This document shows positions 23,942-33,525 of a stretch of DNA of 64,000 nucleotides, one piece after another (the stretch's first letter is position 1; the number at the start of each line of letters is the position of its first letter). A program made the position numbers and the translations under genes. A model generated the notes under the pieces. The model made no database searches. It was not told the DNA's origin and saw only the letters and a program-made list of their open reading frames with translations. The DNA comes from CACORA01 sp044234625 (lineage in GTDB: Bacteria > Planctomycetota > Planctomycetia > Pirellulales > UBA1268): positions 1 to 64,000 of the forward strand of contig JBIIIP010000001.1 in the NCBI GenBank assembly GCA_044234625.1, read 5' to 3'.

Positions 23942-24184
23942 CTAGACGGTGGCGAACAGCTCGAGGAGGGCGACGGTCCGCTCCTTGGCCGGCTTCTGTT
24001 CGGCCACGATCTGCAGGGCCCGACGGATCACCGCCAACCTCTTCTCATCAGCCGCTGCATGACCGTTGCGGTCCTGTCCGCGAGCCACGGCCGCGTCGTA
24101 GCGGTCGAGGTAGGCGGCGATCTCCAGCAGCTGATGCCGCGATTCGAGGAAGTAGTTTTCGACGACTTGCGATGGGGTCAGCAT
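23942..24184 (-). CDS. 80-aa helical protein of unknown function
   Basis: A small charged, all-helical protein (MLTPSQVVENYFLES...) with the second helix pair RLAVIRRALQIVAEQKP near its end. No signal peptide, Cys or catalytic motif. It sits 23 nt before the TatD-like gene and 25 nt after hisI, so it is probably part of the hisI-to-hemB transcript. Family not recognised. Confidence 0.65.
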   Translation of the reverse strand: MLTPSQVVENYFLESRHQLLEIAAYLDRYDAAVARGQDRNGHAAADEKRLAVIRRALQIVAEQKPAKERTVALLELFATV

Positions 24185-24209
24185 GGGAAGCCTCGCGAGC
24201 GTGGGGGGC

Positions 24210-24674
24210 TCAAAGCTGTGTGGGGTTCGGGGCGTCGCCGTAGACGGCCTTGGGGTCGAACGTCTTTTCATGCTCGACGAACTCGAGCGCCGTGCCCGCC
24301 ACGCGGCCCGCACCCACCGGCACCTTCCGGTAGAAGCAGGAACGGTAGCCGACATGGCAACTGGCGCTGCCGGCGATCTCCACGCGCAGCCACACGCAGT
24401 CTTGGTCGTCGTCGATTCTCATTTCCGTGACCTTCTGCACCAGGCCGCTCGTCGCGCCCTTGTGCCACAGCTGCTGGCGGCTGCGGCTCCAGTAATGGGC
24501 CTCACCCGTTTCGATCGTCTTGGCGAGTGCCTCGCGATTCATGACGGCGACCATCAGCACCTCGCCGGAGTGATAGTCGGTGGTCACGCAGGGGATCAGC
24601 CCCGCGGCATCGAACTTGGGGGCGAGTTCATGCCCCTCCTCCACCTGCTCGACGGTGACGCGCTTGCCAAACAT
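24210..24674 (-). CDS. hisI: phosphoribosyl-AMP cyclohydrolase HisI
   Basis: HisI opens the adenine ring of phosphoribosyl-AMP in histidine synthesis. The 154-aa protein has the signature MVAVMNREALAKTIETG, HYWSRSRQQLWHKGATSG and the zinc/Mg cysteines in CHVGYRSCFYR plus the Cys of DDDQDCVWL. It is a stand-alone HisI without the HisE domain. It begins the minus-strand gene series and is divergent from the PQQ-propeller gene. Confidence 0.95.
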   Translation of the reverse strand: MFGKRVTVEQVEEGHELAPKFDAAGLIPCVTTDYHSGEVLMVAVMNREALAKTIETGEAHYWSRSRQQLWHKGATSGLVQKVTEMRIDDDQDCVWLRVEIAGSASCHVGYRSCFYRKVPVGAGRVAGTALEFVEHEKTFDPKAVYGDAPNPTQL

Positions 24675-24867
24675 TGAATCAGGGGAGGCGAAACCGGACA
24701 CGCTCGGGGGCTCCTGGGCGGTGCAGATCTGGGGCGAGATGGAAACCCTGCTCTTTGACGGTAAGTGTACCCTGCGAATCGGCGGCGGCGATTGACCGCG
24801 CCGGAGCGCGGGGCGTAGGCTCCAGCAGCTGATTTGCACTCATTTTTGGGCAGGCAGGAGTCATCTC

Positions 24868-26154
24868 ATGTGCTGGCACCGAGCGATCCTCTCCGGCCTC
24901 ACCGGGCTTTTCATCGCGGCGGTGGCCGGCAGGGCGATGGCCGCCGACTGGCCCACCTTCCGCGGGCCCGACCGCACCGCCGTGGCCCCCGACCGCGACC
25001 TGCTGGAAGCCTGGCCGCCCGAGGGGCCAAAACTCGTCTGGCAAGCCACCGGCGCGGGCCGCGGCTACGCCAGCCTGGCCATCGTCGGCGACCGCATCTA
25101 CACCCTCGGCGACGGGCTCTCGGAGGCACCCGACGCGGATGAATACCTCACCTGCTTCGACCGCACCACCGGCAAGCGGGTGTGGATGACGAAGACCGGC
25201 CAGCCATGGAACGACGGCCAGGAATCGTGGCAGAGCTCGCGGAGCACGCCCACGGCCGACGGCGATGGCGTCTATGTGGTCACGCCGGCCGGCGTGCTCA
25301 TCGCCTGCGACGCCGCCACCGGGCGGGAGCGCTACCGCATCGATCTGCCGGCGCAGTTCGGCGGCAGCAAGGGAGATTCCTGGGGCTACAGCGAGAGCGT
25401 GACGATCGACGGCGACCGTCTCATCTGCACTCCGGGAGGCGAGCGAGCCACGATCGTCGCGCTCGACAAGCGCACCGGGAAGCCCGCCTGGACCTGCCCG
25501 ATCAAGGGGGATCGCGGTGCCGGTCACTCGTCGATCGTGACCGCCTCCCTCGGCAGGCGGAAGGTCTACGTGCAGACCACCGCCGCCGGCGCCTTCGCGG
25601 TCGATGCGCGCACCGGCGGCTTTCTCTGGGCCTACCCCATCGAACAGACGACGGCCGTGATCCCCACGCCGATCGTGAAGGGCGACCTCGTGTTCTTCGC
25701 CGCCGGCTACAAGCGCGGCGGCGCACTCCTCCAGCAGGTGCCCGGCGCGGGAGGCGCGGTGGCCGTCAAGGAGATCTACGGCCTTAAGCCCGAACTCGCC
25801 AACAAGCACGGCGGGATCGTCCTCGTCGGCGACCACCTCTACGGCTGTGCCGACGACCAGCCGATCATCTTCTGCGCCGAGCTGATGACCGGGAAGGTGG
25901 TGTGGAAGCAGCGGGGCAGCGGCACGGGCTCGGCCACGGTGCTGGCCGCCGATGGGCATGTCTACGTGCGCTACGCCGACGGCACGCTTTCGCTTCTCGA
26001 GGCGAGCCCCACCGGATACGAGGAGAAGGGAACATTCACGGTGCCGGGCAGCGGCGGCCGTCCGAGCTGGGCCCACATGGTGATCCTCGACGGGCTGCTC
26101 TACCTCCGCGAAGGCGACGCCCTCCTCTGCTACGACCTGCGGTCGCGCGGCTGA
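24868..26154 (+). CDS. secreted PQQ-like beta-propeller protein
   Basis: A 428-aa protein with a signal peptide (residues 1-25, ending AMAADWPTFRGP) and about seven propeller blades of the PQQ/BamB type, each with a GKxxW- or RTGGFLWA-like strand pair (YLTCFDRTTGKRVW, VALDKRTGKPAW, VDARTGGFLWAY). WPTFRGPDR at the mature N-terminus is the usual opening of planctomycete outer-membrane propeller proteins. No enzyme active site is apparent; a scaffold or binding role is likely. It ends 7 nt from the convergent dgkA. Confidence 0.88.
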   Translation: MCWHRAILSGLTGLFIAAVAGRAMAADWPTFRGPDRTAVAPDRDLLEAWPPEGPKLVWQATGAGRGYASLAIVGDRIYTLGDGLSEAPDADEYLTCFDRTTGKRVWMTKTGQPWNDGQESWQSSRSTPTADGDGVYVVTPAGVLIACDAATGRERYRIDLPAQFGGSKGDSWGYSESVTIDGDRLICTPGGERATIVALDKRTGKPAWTCPIKGDRGAGHSSIVTASLGRRKVYVQTTAAGAFAVDARTGGFLWAYPIEQTTAVIPTPIVKGDLVFFAAGYKRGGALLQQVPGAGGAVAVKEIYGLKPELANKHGGIVLVGDHLYGCADDQPIIFCAELMTGKVVWKQRGSGTGSATVLAADGHVYVRYADGTLSLLEASPTGYEEKGTFTVPGSGGRPSWAHMVILDGLLYLREGDALLCYDLRSRG

Positions 26155-26161
26155 CGGCGGT

Positions 26162-26536
26162 CTACCACAGCCCGAGCCATGCCGCCGCTCGGCTCCCCAG
26201 CACGAGCAGGCCGATCACCGCGGCCATGGCGGCGCTCACGAGCACGCCGGCGCTGGCGATGTCGAGCCCGTCGCGGATCCGCGGATGCCGCCCCACGTCG
26301 ATCGCCCGGGCAAGCGACTCGATCGCCGTGTTGAAGATCTCCGCCACGAGCACGATGCCGATCGCCGCGGCGAGCAGGCTCCACTCGATGAGCGACACAC
26401 GCAGCACGGCCGCCGCCACGACGACCGCCAGGGCCGTCCACACATGCACGAAAAAGCTGCTCTGCGTCCGAAACGCGCGGCGCAGGCCACGAAACGCGTC
26501 ACGGAACTTGTGCGACCAGGAGCGGCGCGGCTGCAT
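26162..26536 (-). CDS. diacylglycerol kinase family protein (DgkA-like)
   Basis: A 124-aa small membrane kinase. The family signature EIFNTAIESLARAID is complete, and three helices (about 32-46, 50-66 and 96-118) match DgkA/undecaprenol kinase. It would phosphorylate diacylglycerol or undecaprenol in the inner membrane. The start at 26536 lies 44 nt after the peroxiredoxin stop, with a GGCC-GGAA-GGCC tetraloop hairpin (26549-26564) between. Confidence 0.92.
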   Translation of the reverse strand: MQPRRSWSHKFRDAFRGLRRAFRTQSSFFVHVWTALAVVVAAAVLRVSLIEWSLLAAAIGIVLVAEIFNTAIESLARAIDVGRHPRIRDGLDIASAGVLVSAAMAAVIGLLVLGSRAAAWLGLW

Positions 26537-26580
26537 CAGTTCGACAGTCGGGCCTTCCGGCCCGCCACCTCGCCCGACCT

Positions 26581-27111
26581 TCACCCAACCTTGACGTAGG
26601 GATCGCCCTTCTTCCAGTTGCACGGGCACAACTCGTCGCTCTGGAGCGCGTCGAGCACGCGGAGCACTTCGGCCACGTTGCGGCCGACGCGGCCCTGGTT
26701 CACGTCCACCCACTGGATCACGCCGTGCGGATCGACGATGAACGTGGCCCGCAGACAGTAGCCTTCCGTCTTCTCCAGGATGCCCAGCTCGGGCGCCAGC
26801 TTCTGGGCGGCGATGAGCGGATAGCCGAGATTTTTCAGGTCGGCGTGCGACCGGCGCCACATCATGTGCGACCATTCGTTGTCGGTGCTGCCCCCGACCA
26901 CGCTCGTGTCGCGGTCGGCGAACGCCTTGAGCTGCTTGTTGAATTCGGCCAGTTCCGTCGGGCAGACGAACGTGAAATCCTTGGGATAGAAGAAGTACAC
27001 AACCCACTTGCCGGCGTAGTCGGCGTTGGTGAGGACTTTGATGCCGTCCTTTTCCGTGCCCACGCAGGCCTGGCAGGAAAACTGGGGAAAGGCGTCGCCG
27101 ACGGTGAGCAT
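26581..27111 (-). CDS. 2-Cys peroxiredoxin (AhpC/Prx1 type)
   Basis: A 176-aa thiol peroxidase. The peroxidatic Cys is in FTFVCPTE (about residue 51) and the resolving Cys in ELCPCNWKKG near the end; the catalytic Arg is in GYCLRATFIVD. It reduces peroxides using thioredoxin or AhpF-type partners, neither of which is in the window. It is divergent from galT. Confidence 0.95.
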   Translation of the reverse strand: MLTVGDAFPQFSCQACVGTEKDGIKVLTNADYAGKWVVYFFYPKDFTFVCPTELAEFNKQLKAFADRDTSVVGGSTDNEWSHMMWRRSHADLKNLGYPLIAAQKLAPELGILEKTEGYCLRATFIVDPHGVIQWVDVNQGRVGRNVAEVLRVLDALQSDELCPCNWKKGDPYVKVG

Positions 27112-27248
27112 GGGGTGCGGTCTCCGAGTCTCGGGCCGATGAAACAGGCCCAGAGTGTACGGGTGCCATGCGCGGCGTTCAACATCCGTCGGCCGGCAGT
27201 TCATGCGATACTGCTTCGCCGCCGGGTTCGCTCCCGAAACACGATCCC

Positions 27249-28241
27249 ATGCCTGCCGACACACCATCCCGCGATCCCCGCATCCACGCCCACGGCCTCA
27301 CCGCCCGCACCGTCGTGGTGGCGCCGCGGCGCGCCGACCGCCCGCACGATGTCGCCACGCCGCGCGTCGCCGAGGCGGCGTGCCCGTTTTGCGTCGGCCA
27401 CGAGGCGCTCACGCCACCGGCCGTGCTCGAATCGCCGCCGACGGCGGCCGGCCCCTGGCAGGTGCGCATCATCCCCAACCGGTATCCGATCGTCGAGCCG
27501 CTGGGGCACGCAGCGGCGTTGCCGATCGACACGCGGCCGGCACACGGCCTGCATGAGGTGGTCGTCGAGTCGCCCGCCCACGACCGCTCGATCCTCGACG
27601 TGCCTCCGGAACGCTGGCGCGCCGTATGGGATCTCGTCCGCCGGCGGCTGGCCATGCTCGCGGAGCGCCGCGACCTCTCGTGGGCGACCGTCTTCAAGAA
27701 CTCCGGGCCGCGGGCCGGGTCCTCGCTCGAGCATCTCCACAGCCAGCTCGTCGGCCTCGATTTCGTGCCGCCGCTGGTCGCCGTGGAACTCGACGCGGCC
27801 GCCCTCCGGCCCGATCCTTTCGGCGACCTCATCCATCAAGCCGAAGCGGGGGACTGCATCGTGGCCACGGCCGGGGATCTCGTGGCGCTCGTGCCACCGG
27901 CGCTACGGCAGCCGTTTGAAACGTGGATCCTGCCGCGGGTTCGGGCCCCGCATTTCCACGCCGCCGAGCCGGCGCACGCGACGGCCCTGGCCGACCTGAC
28001 CCGCGACGTGATCAGCCGCCTCGAGACCGTGTCTCCCGGCGTTGACTTCAACTGGTGGCTGCACCAGGCGCCGTTCGCCCACCATCCCCATCCGGCGGCC
28101 GACCGCTGGCACTGGCATCTGGAAATCGTTCCCCGGCTGGCCCAGTTCGCCGGCTTCGAACTCGGCACCGGCTGCCACATCTCCACGCTCTCGGCACGGG
28201 ATTCGGCTCGTGCGCTGGCCGACGCCGCCAGGTCTTCCTGA
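27249..28241 (+). CDS. galT: galactose-1-phosphate uridylyltransferase-like protein
   Basis: A 330-aa HIT-superfamily nucleotidyltransferase. It has the zinc-type CPFC motif near residue 45, the GalT segment IIPNRYPIV, the VFKNSGPRAGSSLEHLHSQ active-site region in pieces (GSSLEHLHSQL), and a C-terminal HWHLEIVPRLAQFAGFELGTG. GalT transfers UMP between UDP-glucose and galactose-1-phosphate; the group also includes ADP-glucose-linked relatives. The start at 27249 is preferred to one 81 bases upstream, which lacks conservation. It is followed 87 nt later by the GH57 gene. Confidence 0.85.
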   Translation: MPADTPSRDPRIHAHGLTARTVVVAPRRADRPHDVATPRVAEAACPFCVGHEALTPPAVLESPPTAAGPWQVRIIPNRYPIVEPLGHAAALPIDTRPAHGLHEVVVESPAHDRSILDVPPERWRAVWDLVRRRLAMLAERRDLSWATVFKNSGPRAGSSLEHLHSQLVGLDFVPPLVAVELDAAALRPDPFGDLIHQAEAGDCIVATAGDLVALVPPALRQPFETWILPRVRAPHFHAAEPAHATALADLTRDVISRLETVSPGVDFNWWLHQAPFAHHPHPAADRWHWHLEIVPRLAQFAGFELGTGCHISTLSARDSARALADAARSS

Positions 28242-28328
28242 CCGTCACAACCCGCATTGCGTTTGGCGCGGGTCGCACGACCACCGACAATCGTCCCGTC
28301 TTCCTCTTCTCTCTCCCACGAGTGTCGC

Positions 28329-30515
28329 ATGGCCGCGGTCCGCTTCGTTTTCGTCCTCCACGACCACCAGCCCGTCGGCAACTTCGACGAGGTGATCGAG
28401 CAGGCGTATCGCGACAGTTACCTGCCGATGCTCGAACTGCTCGAGCGGCACCGGGGCATCCGCCTCGCGCTGCACACCAGCGGCCCGCTCGCCGAGTGGC
28501 TCGATCGCCATCATCCCGATTACCTCGATCGCATCGCGCGGCTCGTGGCCGACAGGCGGGTCGAGATCGTGGGCGGGGCGTTTTACGAGCCTGTCCTGGC
28601 GATGCTGCCCGCGCGGGACCGCGTCGGGCAGATCCGTTCGTTCACCGAGTGGCTCGAGCGACGGTTTCGCACCACGGTTTCCGGTATGTGGGTCGCGGAG
28701 CGGGTCTGGGATCCGGGCATGGTCCACGACCTCGCCGCGGCCGGTGTGCAATGGACGATCCTCGACGATTTCCATTTCAAGGCGGCCGGCCTCGAGGATC
28801 ACGAACTCGACCGGCATTGGCTCACCGAGGGAGATGGCGCGACGCTGGCGGTGTTCCCCGTCAGTGAGCATCTCCGCTACGTGATTCCGTTCGCGGCCCC
28901 GGAGGCTGCGATCGACCACCTGCGGCACCTCGCCGCACGGCGGCCCGGCGCCGTGGGTGTCTTTGGCGACGATGGCGAGAAATTCGGCGTCTGGCCGGAG
29001 ACGTTCCGCACCTGCTTCGAAGAGCGCTGGCTGGAGAGGTTCTTCGGGCTCTTGGAGGCGAACCGCGACTGGATCGAGATGGCCCTCCCCTCGGAGATCG
29101 TCCGCGACACGCCGCCGGCTGGAACCGTCTGGCTGCCGGAATGCAGCTACCGCGAAATGACCGAGTGGGCGCTCTCTGCCGACGCCCAGCAGGCCTGCAT
29201 CGCCGCCCGCAAGGCGGCCACCGGTGACCCACGGCTCACCAAAGCGGCCCGCTACATCCGCGGCGGCACATGGCGCAACTTCCGCCACCGCTATCCTGAG
29301 GCCAACGAGATGTATGCCCGCATGATGACGGTGAGCACGCGGCTGGCGCGGCTCTCGGCTGCGGGCACGGCGGAGCCGGCCCTGCTCCACGACGCCACGC
29401 GGCATCTCTATCGCGCGCAGTGCAACTGCACCTATTGGCACGGCGCCTTTGGCGGCATCTACCTTCCCCACCTGCGCAATGCCGTGTACCGCGAGCTGAT
29501 CGCCGCGGAGGCCGCCGCCGACCGCTCCGAACGGCGGCGCGGGCCGTGGGTCGAGGCCACGACCGACGATTACGACTTCGACGGCCGCATGGAAGTGCGG
29601 CTCTCGGGCGACGGTCTGGACGCCTGGATCGCGCCCGCCCGGGGCGGCATGCTCTACGAACTCGACGTGCGCGACACGCCGCACAACCTTCTGGCCACGC
29701 TCGACCGCCGGCCCGAGGCCTACCACGGACAGGTGATCGCCGGCCCCGGCGCGTCGCCAAGCGTGGTCGACGCGTCGCGCGCCACGCCATTCAAACAGGA
29801 AGGCCTGGAGCGGATGGTGCGGTATGACCGGGCGCGGCGGAAGAGCCTCATCGACCATTTTTACGACGTCGACGTGGCCACGGCGGCGGTGATCGACGGC
29901 ACGGCGATGGAGCGGGGCGACTTTGCGGCCGGCGTCTACGAGGCGAGCATCCGCCGTAATCCAGGCCGCATCCAGGTGCTGCTGACGAAAGCGGGCAATG
30001 CGTGGGGCATCCCGTTCACGCTCTCGAAGGCCGTCACACTCGAGGCAGGCAGCCGGACACTGGAGATCGCCTACAAGCTCGAGGGCCTGCCGCCCGACTT
30101 CCGCCAGCACCTCGCGGTGGAGTTCAACTTCGCGGGGATGCCCCCCCGGGCGGCGGGCCGGTTTTTCTACGACGAATCCCGGCGCGAGGTTGGCGAGCTG
30201 GGCACGCGGCTCGATCTTCCGGCCGTGCGGTCCATCGGGCTCGTCGACGACTGGCTGGGCATCGACGCGCGGCTGGTGTTCGCGGAGGCGAGCAACGGCG
30301 CCCCGGCCGGCCTGTGGACGTTTCCGATCGAGTCGGTGAGCCAGTCGGAGGCCGGATTCGAGCTCGTGCATCAATCAGTGGCCGTGGTGCCGCACTGGCT
30401 CGTCACTCCCGACGGCGACGGCACATGGCGGATGGCGATGCGGCTCTCGATCGGCAACCTGAAGGCGCCGATTCCGGCCGGCGCGACGCCGCGCGAGGCG
30501 GCGTTCGTCGGCTGA
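28329..30515 (+). CDS. glycoside hydrolase family 57 alpha-amylase / 4-alpha-glucanotransferase
   Basis: A 728-aa GH57 enzyme acting on alpha-1,4-glucans. The N-terminal barrel opens with FVLHDHQPVGNFD; the catalytic nucleophile Glu is in WVAERVWDPG and the acid Asp in FGDDGEKFGVWP. The C-terminal half matches the DUF1925/DUF1926 beta-domains of the glucanotransferase branch. It sits with galT, which fits glycogen or starch turnover. Its stop lies 3 nt from the convergent bioD stop. Confidence 0.92.
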   Translation: MAAVRFVFVLHDHQPVGNFDEVIEQAYRDSYLPMLELLERHRGIRLALHTSGPLAEWLDRHHPDYLDRIARLVADRRVEIVGGAFYEPVLAMLPARDRVGQIRSFTEWLERRFRTTVSGMWVAERVWDPGMVHDLAAAGVQWTILDDFHFKAAGLEDHELDRHWLTEGDGATLAVFPVSEHLRYVIPFAAPEAAIDHLRHLAARRPGAVGVFGDDGEKFGVWPETFRTCFEERWLERFFGLLEANRDWIEMALPSEIVRDTPPAGTVWLPECSYREMTEWALSADAQQACIAARKAATGDPRLTKAARYIRGGTWRNFRHRYPEANEMYARMMTVSTRLARLSAAGTAEPALLHDATRHLYRAQCNCTYWHGAFGGIYLPHLRNAVYRELIAAEAAADRSERRRGPWVEATTDDYDFDGRMEVRLSGDGLDAWIAPARGGMLYELDVRDTPHNLLATLDRRPEAYHGQVIAGPGASPSVVDASRATPFKQEGLERMVRYDRARRKSLIDHFYDVDVATAAVIDGTAMERGDFAAGVYEASIRRNPGRIQVLLTKAGNAWGIPFTLSKAVTLEAGSRTLEIAYKLEGLPPDFRQHLAVEFNFAGMPPRAAGRFFYDESRREVGELGTRLDLPAVRSIGLVDDWLGIDARLVFAEASNGAPAGLWTFPIESVSQSEAGFELVHQSVAVVPHWLVTPDGDGTWRMAMRLSIGNLKAPIPAGATPREAAFVG

Positions 30516-30518
30516 TAA

Positions 30519-31193
30519 TCATGCCGTGAGTCTGTCGGCCCCGTGGGCGAGCAGCCGCACGGGAATCGGTCGCAGCCGGGCGGCGAGCGCCTCGAGCGCG
30601 TCGCGCACCACGCCCGCCGTGGTTCGTGGATCATGCGGATCGCCGTCGAGCGGCGCGACGCACGAGAGCACGACGAGGGCCACCTCCAGCCCTTCGGCCC
30701 GGGCAGCCCGCACGGTGCCGAGGGTCCGGCCGATGGCCCCCAGCCGCGCGGCATCGACCACCACGAGCGGTAGGCCGAGGTCGCGGGCCACGTGCACGTT
30801 CAGCGTGTCTTCGCCGAGCGGCGAGAAGAGGCTGCCGGCCCCCTCCACGACGACCTGGTCGCTGATCTGCGGCCAAGCATGAAAGCCCGTCCGTAGGAGC
30901 TGCTCGTCCACCCGTCGGCCCTCGAGCGCGGCGGCCTGCACCGGCGCGATCGCCGCCCGGAAGGCCTGCGGGCAGACGGCCTCCAGCGTGAGCGGGCGAC
31001 CGGCGGCCTCCCAGAGCCGCGCGGCATCGCTCATCGCGCCGTCCGCGCCACTCGCGACCGGCTTGTAGACGCCGACCCGCATGCCGCGGCGCACGAGATC
31101 CGACACGATCGCGACGGCAACCGCCGTCTTGCCGACGTCGGTGTCGGTCCCGGTCACAAACAGCCCGCGGGAATGCGCTCGGTTGCTCGGCAT
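30519..31193 (-). CDS. bioD: dethiobiotin synthetase BioD
   Basis: BioD closes the ureido ring of dethiobiotin with ATP and CO2. The 224-aa protein has the P-loop GTDTDVGKT (about residues 14-22), the conserved KPVASG, and VVEGAGSLFSPL with the expected Glu-Gly-Ala-Gly. No other bio gene is nearby. It is divergent from feoA across 68 nt. Confidence 0.95.
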   Translation of the reverse strand: MPSNRAHSRGLFVTGTDTDVGKTAVAVAIVSDLVRRGMRVGVYKPVASGADGAMSDAARLWEAAGRPLTLEAVCPQAFRAAIAPVQAAALEGRRVDEQLLRTGFHAWPQISDQVVVEGAGSLFSPLGEDTLNVHVARDLGLPLVVVDAARLGAIGRTLGTVRAARAEGLEVALVVLSCVAPLDGDPHDPRTTAGVVRDALEALAARLRPIPVRLLAHGADRLTA

Positions 31194-31261
31194 GGCACAC
31201 GGTTCTACACTGCAATTCAAGCGGCAGGGAGCGTTGAGATTCCGTCTCACGAACCCTGCCC

Positions 31262-31519
31262 GTGCCCCGTTCGCCCCTCGGCAGGATCGCCTCCGTGACC
31301 TTTCTGGATCGGGTTTCCATCGGCGCCTCGGCTCGCGTGGCCGGAGTGCACGGCGGCGACGACACGGCGCTGCGGCTGCTGGAGATGGGCCTGACGCCCG
31401 GCATCGACGTGCGGGTCGTCGGCACGGCCCCGCTCGGCGATCCGCTGGAACTCGAAGTCCGCGGCTACCGTCTCTCGATCCGTCGCGCCGAGGCGGCGCG
31501 GGTCGCCGTCGCCACCTGA
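31262..31519 (+). CDS. feoA: ferrous iron transport protein FeoA
   Basis: An SH3-like small protein that assists FeoB. The core (ASARVAGVHGG, LLEMGLTPGIDVRVVG and ELEVRGYRLSIRRAEA) is the FeoA family pattern. The GTG at 31262 gives 85 aa; the GTG at 31295, with AGGA upstream, would give a more typical 74 aa and may be the real start. It lies 7 nt before feoB. Confidence 0.92.
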   Translation: MPRSPLGRIASVTFLDRVSIGASARVAGVHGGDDTALRLLEMGLTPGIDVRVVGTAPLGDPLELEVRGYRLSIRRAEAARVAVAT

Positions 31520-31526
31520 TCGCACC

Positions 31527-33524
31527 ATGCCACACCCATCGGGCGCCACCGTCGGGCCGACCTCGTCGCCGGCCGCCCCACTGACGGCGGCCCTGCTGGG
31601 CAATCCGAACACGGGCAAAAGCACGCTCTTCACGGCGTTGGCCGGCATCCCCACGCGGATCGGCAACTATCCCGGCGTCACCGTGGAGGAGAAGGTCGGC
31701 CGCTTCAGCCATCGCGGCCGCACCATCGACCTCGTCGATCTGCCGGGCGCCTACAGCCTCGTGCCCAAGAGCCCCGATGAGCAGGTTGCGGCCGACGTGC
31801 TCGCCGGCCGCATGGCGGGTGTGCCGGTGATCGATCTCGTGATCGCCGTCGTCGATGCCACGAACCTGGAGCGCAACCTCTACCTCGCCACGCAGGCGCT
31901 GGAACTTGGGCTGCCGACAGTGGTCTCCCTCACGCTCGACGACGTGGCCTCTGAGAAAGGCCTGAGAGTGGACGTCGCCGAACTCTCGCGCCGGCTCGGC
32001 TGCCCCGTCATCCGCGTGGTCGCTCCGACTGGCGACGGCATCGACGAGTTGGCCGATCGCATCCTCGATCCGCATTCGCCCGTGTCCACACCGGCGCGGG
32101 ACATGGCTGCCGACCTGGCCGCCATCGACGCCTCGTATCCGCCGCCGGCCCGCGAGGCGATCGCCCGCTACGCCATGATCGACCGGCTCGTCGCGGGCGT
32201 GGTCGCGCGATCGCCGGCAGTGGGCCGCCCGCTCCGGGAGCGGATCGACGCGGTCCTCACGCACCGTCTCTGGGGCACGCTGGCGTTCGTGGCCACGATG
32301 CTTGCCATCTTCTCCTCGATTTTCTGGCTCGCCGCGCCGCTCATGGATCTCATCTCGGCGGTGGTGGATGGCGTGGCGGGGCTTGTTGAGTCGGCCCTTC
32401 CCGAAGGCCCGATTCGCTCGCTGCTCGTCGATGGCGTGCTCGCCGGCGTGGGGGGCGTCGTCGTGTTTCTCCCGCAGATCGCCCTGCTCTTTCTCTTCGT
32501 GTCCCTGCTCGAAGGCTGCGGCTACCTGGCCCGGGCGGCCTATCTCATGGACCGGCTCCTGGTGGGCGTGGGCCTGAGCGGCAAGTCGTTCATTCCCCTG
32601 CTTTCGAGCTTCGCCTGCGCGATCCCGGGCATCATGGCGGCCCGCACCATCGAGAACCGCCGCGACCGCCTGCTTACGATCCTCGTCGCCCCGCTGATGA
32701 GCTGCTCGGCGAGGCTCCCCGTCTACTTGCTTCTGTGTGGCGCGTTCGTGCCGAACGTGGCCGTGGGCGTGCCGTGGCTCAAGCTGCCGGCCGTGGTGCT
32801 CGCGGCGATGTATGCCGTGGGCGTGGCCGTGGCGGCGGCCGTGGCATGGCTGCTCTCGCGGACCGTCTTCCGCGGCCCCCCGCAGCCGTTCGTGATGGAA
32901 CTGCCGGGCTGGCGCTGGCCCCAGCCGCAGGTCGTGCTGGAGCGGGTGCGCGAGGCTGCGGTCTCGTTTCTCACCAATGCGGGCACGTTGATCGTGGCGG
33001 TGAGCATCGTGATCTGGGCCTTGGGGAGCTATCCCAAGCCCGTGCTCCCTGTGGAAGCCGCCGCCACCCCGGCGGAGATCCGCGGCGAGGCCTTGCGGCA
33101 GAGCTTCCTCGGCCGTGCCGGGCGGTTCATCGAGCCGGTCGTCAGGCCGCTGGGCTGGGATTGGCGGATCGGCTGCGCCGCGATCGCCAGCTTTCCAGCC
33201 CGCGAGGTGGTGCTCGGCACGTTGGGCGTGATCTACAACCTCGGCGACGTCGATCCCGGCGTGGAGGAGGGTGCGTCGGAATTGGTCCGGCGGCTCAAGG
33301 CCGCCACATGGGATGGCACCGACCGCAAGGTGTTCACGCTGCCGGTGGCCCTGTCGCTGATGGTGTTCTTCGCGCTCTGCGCACAGTGCGCGAGCACACT
33401 GGTGATCATCGGCAAGGAGACGGGCAGTTGGGTGTGGCCGGTCGTGACGTTCGCCTACATGACGGCCCTCGCGTGGCTCGGGGCGTTTGCCGTCTACCAG
33501 ATCGGATCCTGGCTCGGCTGGTGA
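31527..33524 (+). CDS. feoB: ferrous iron transporter FeoB
   Basis: The 665-aa inner-membrane Fe(II) transporter. The N-terminal G domain has G1 GNPNTGKST (residues 25-33), G3 DLPGAYSL, followed by a helical GDI-like spacer. The membrane part has the two Gate motifs with SCSARLPVYLLL and CAQCASTLVII and about eight helices. The G4 motif is degenerate (SLTLDD where NxxD is expected), which is uncommon and may alter nucleotide specificity. It is flanked by feoA and a small Cys-containing membrane protein. Confidence 0.96.
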   Translation: MPHPSGATVGPTSSPAAPLTAALLGNPNTGKSTLFTALAGIPTRIGNYPGVTVEEKVGRFSHRGRTIDLVDLPGAYSLVPKSPDEQVAADVLAGRMAGVPVIDLVIAVVDATNLERNLYLATQALELGLPTVVSLTLDDVASEKGLRVDVAELSRRLGCPVIRVVAPTGDGIDELADRILDPHSPVSTPARDMAADLAAIDASYPPPAREAIARYAMIDRLVAGVVARSPAVGRPLRERIDAVLTHRLWGTLAFVATMLAIFSSIFWLAAPLMDLISAVVDGVAGLVESALPEGPIRSLLVDGVLAGVGGVVVFLPQIALLFLFVSLLEGCGYLARAAYLMDRLLVGVGLSGKSFIPLLSSFACAIPGIMAARTIENRRDRLLTILVAPLMSCSARLPVYLLLCGAFVPNVAVGVPWLKLPAVVLAAMYAVGVAVAAAVAWLLSRTVFRGPPQPFVMELPGWRWPQPQVVLERVREAAVSFLTNAGTLIVAVSIVIWALGSYPKPVLPVEAAATPAEIRGEALRQSFLGRAGRFIEPVVRPLGWDWRIGCAAIASFPAREVVLGTLGVIYNLGDVDPGVEEGASELVRRLKAATWDGTDRKVFTLPVALSLMVFFALCAQCASTLVIIGKETGSWVWPVVTFAYMTALAWLGAFAVYQIGSWLGW

Positions 33525-33525
33525 C

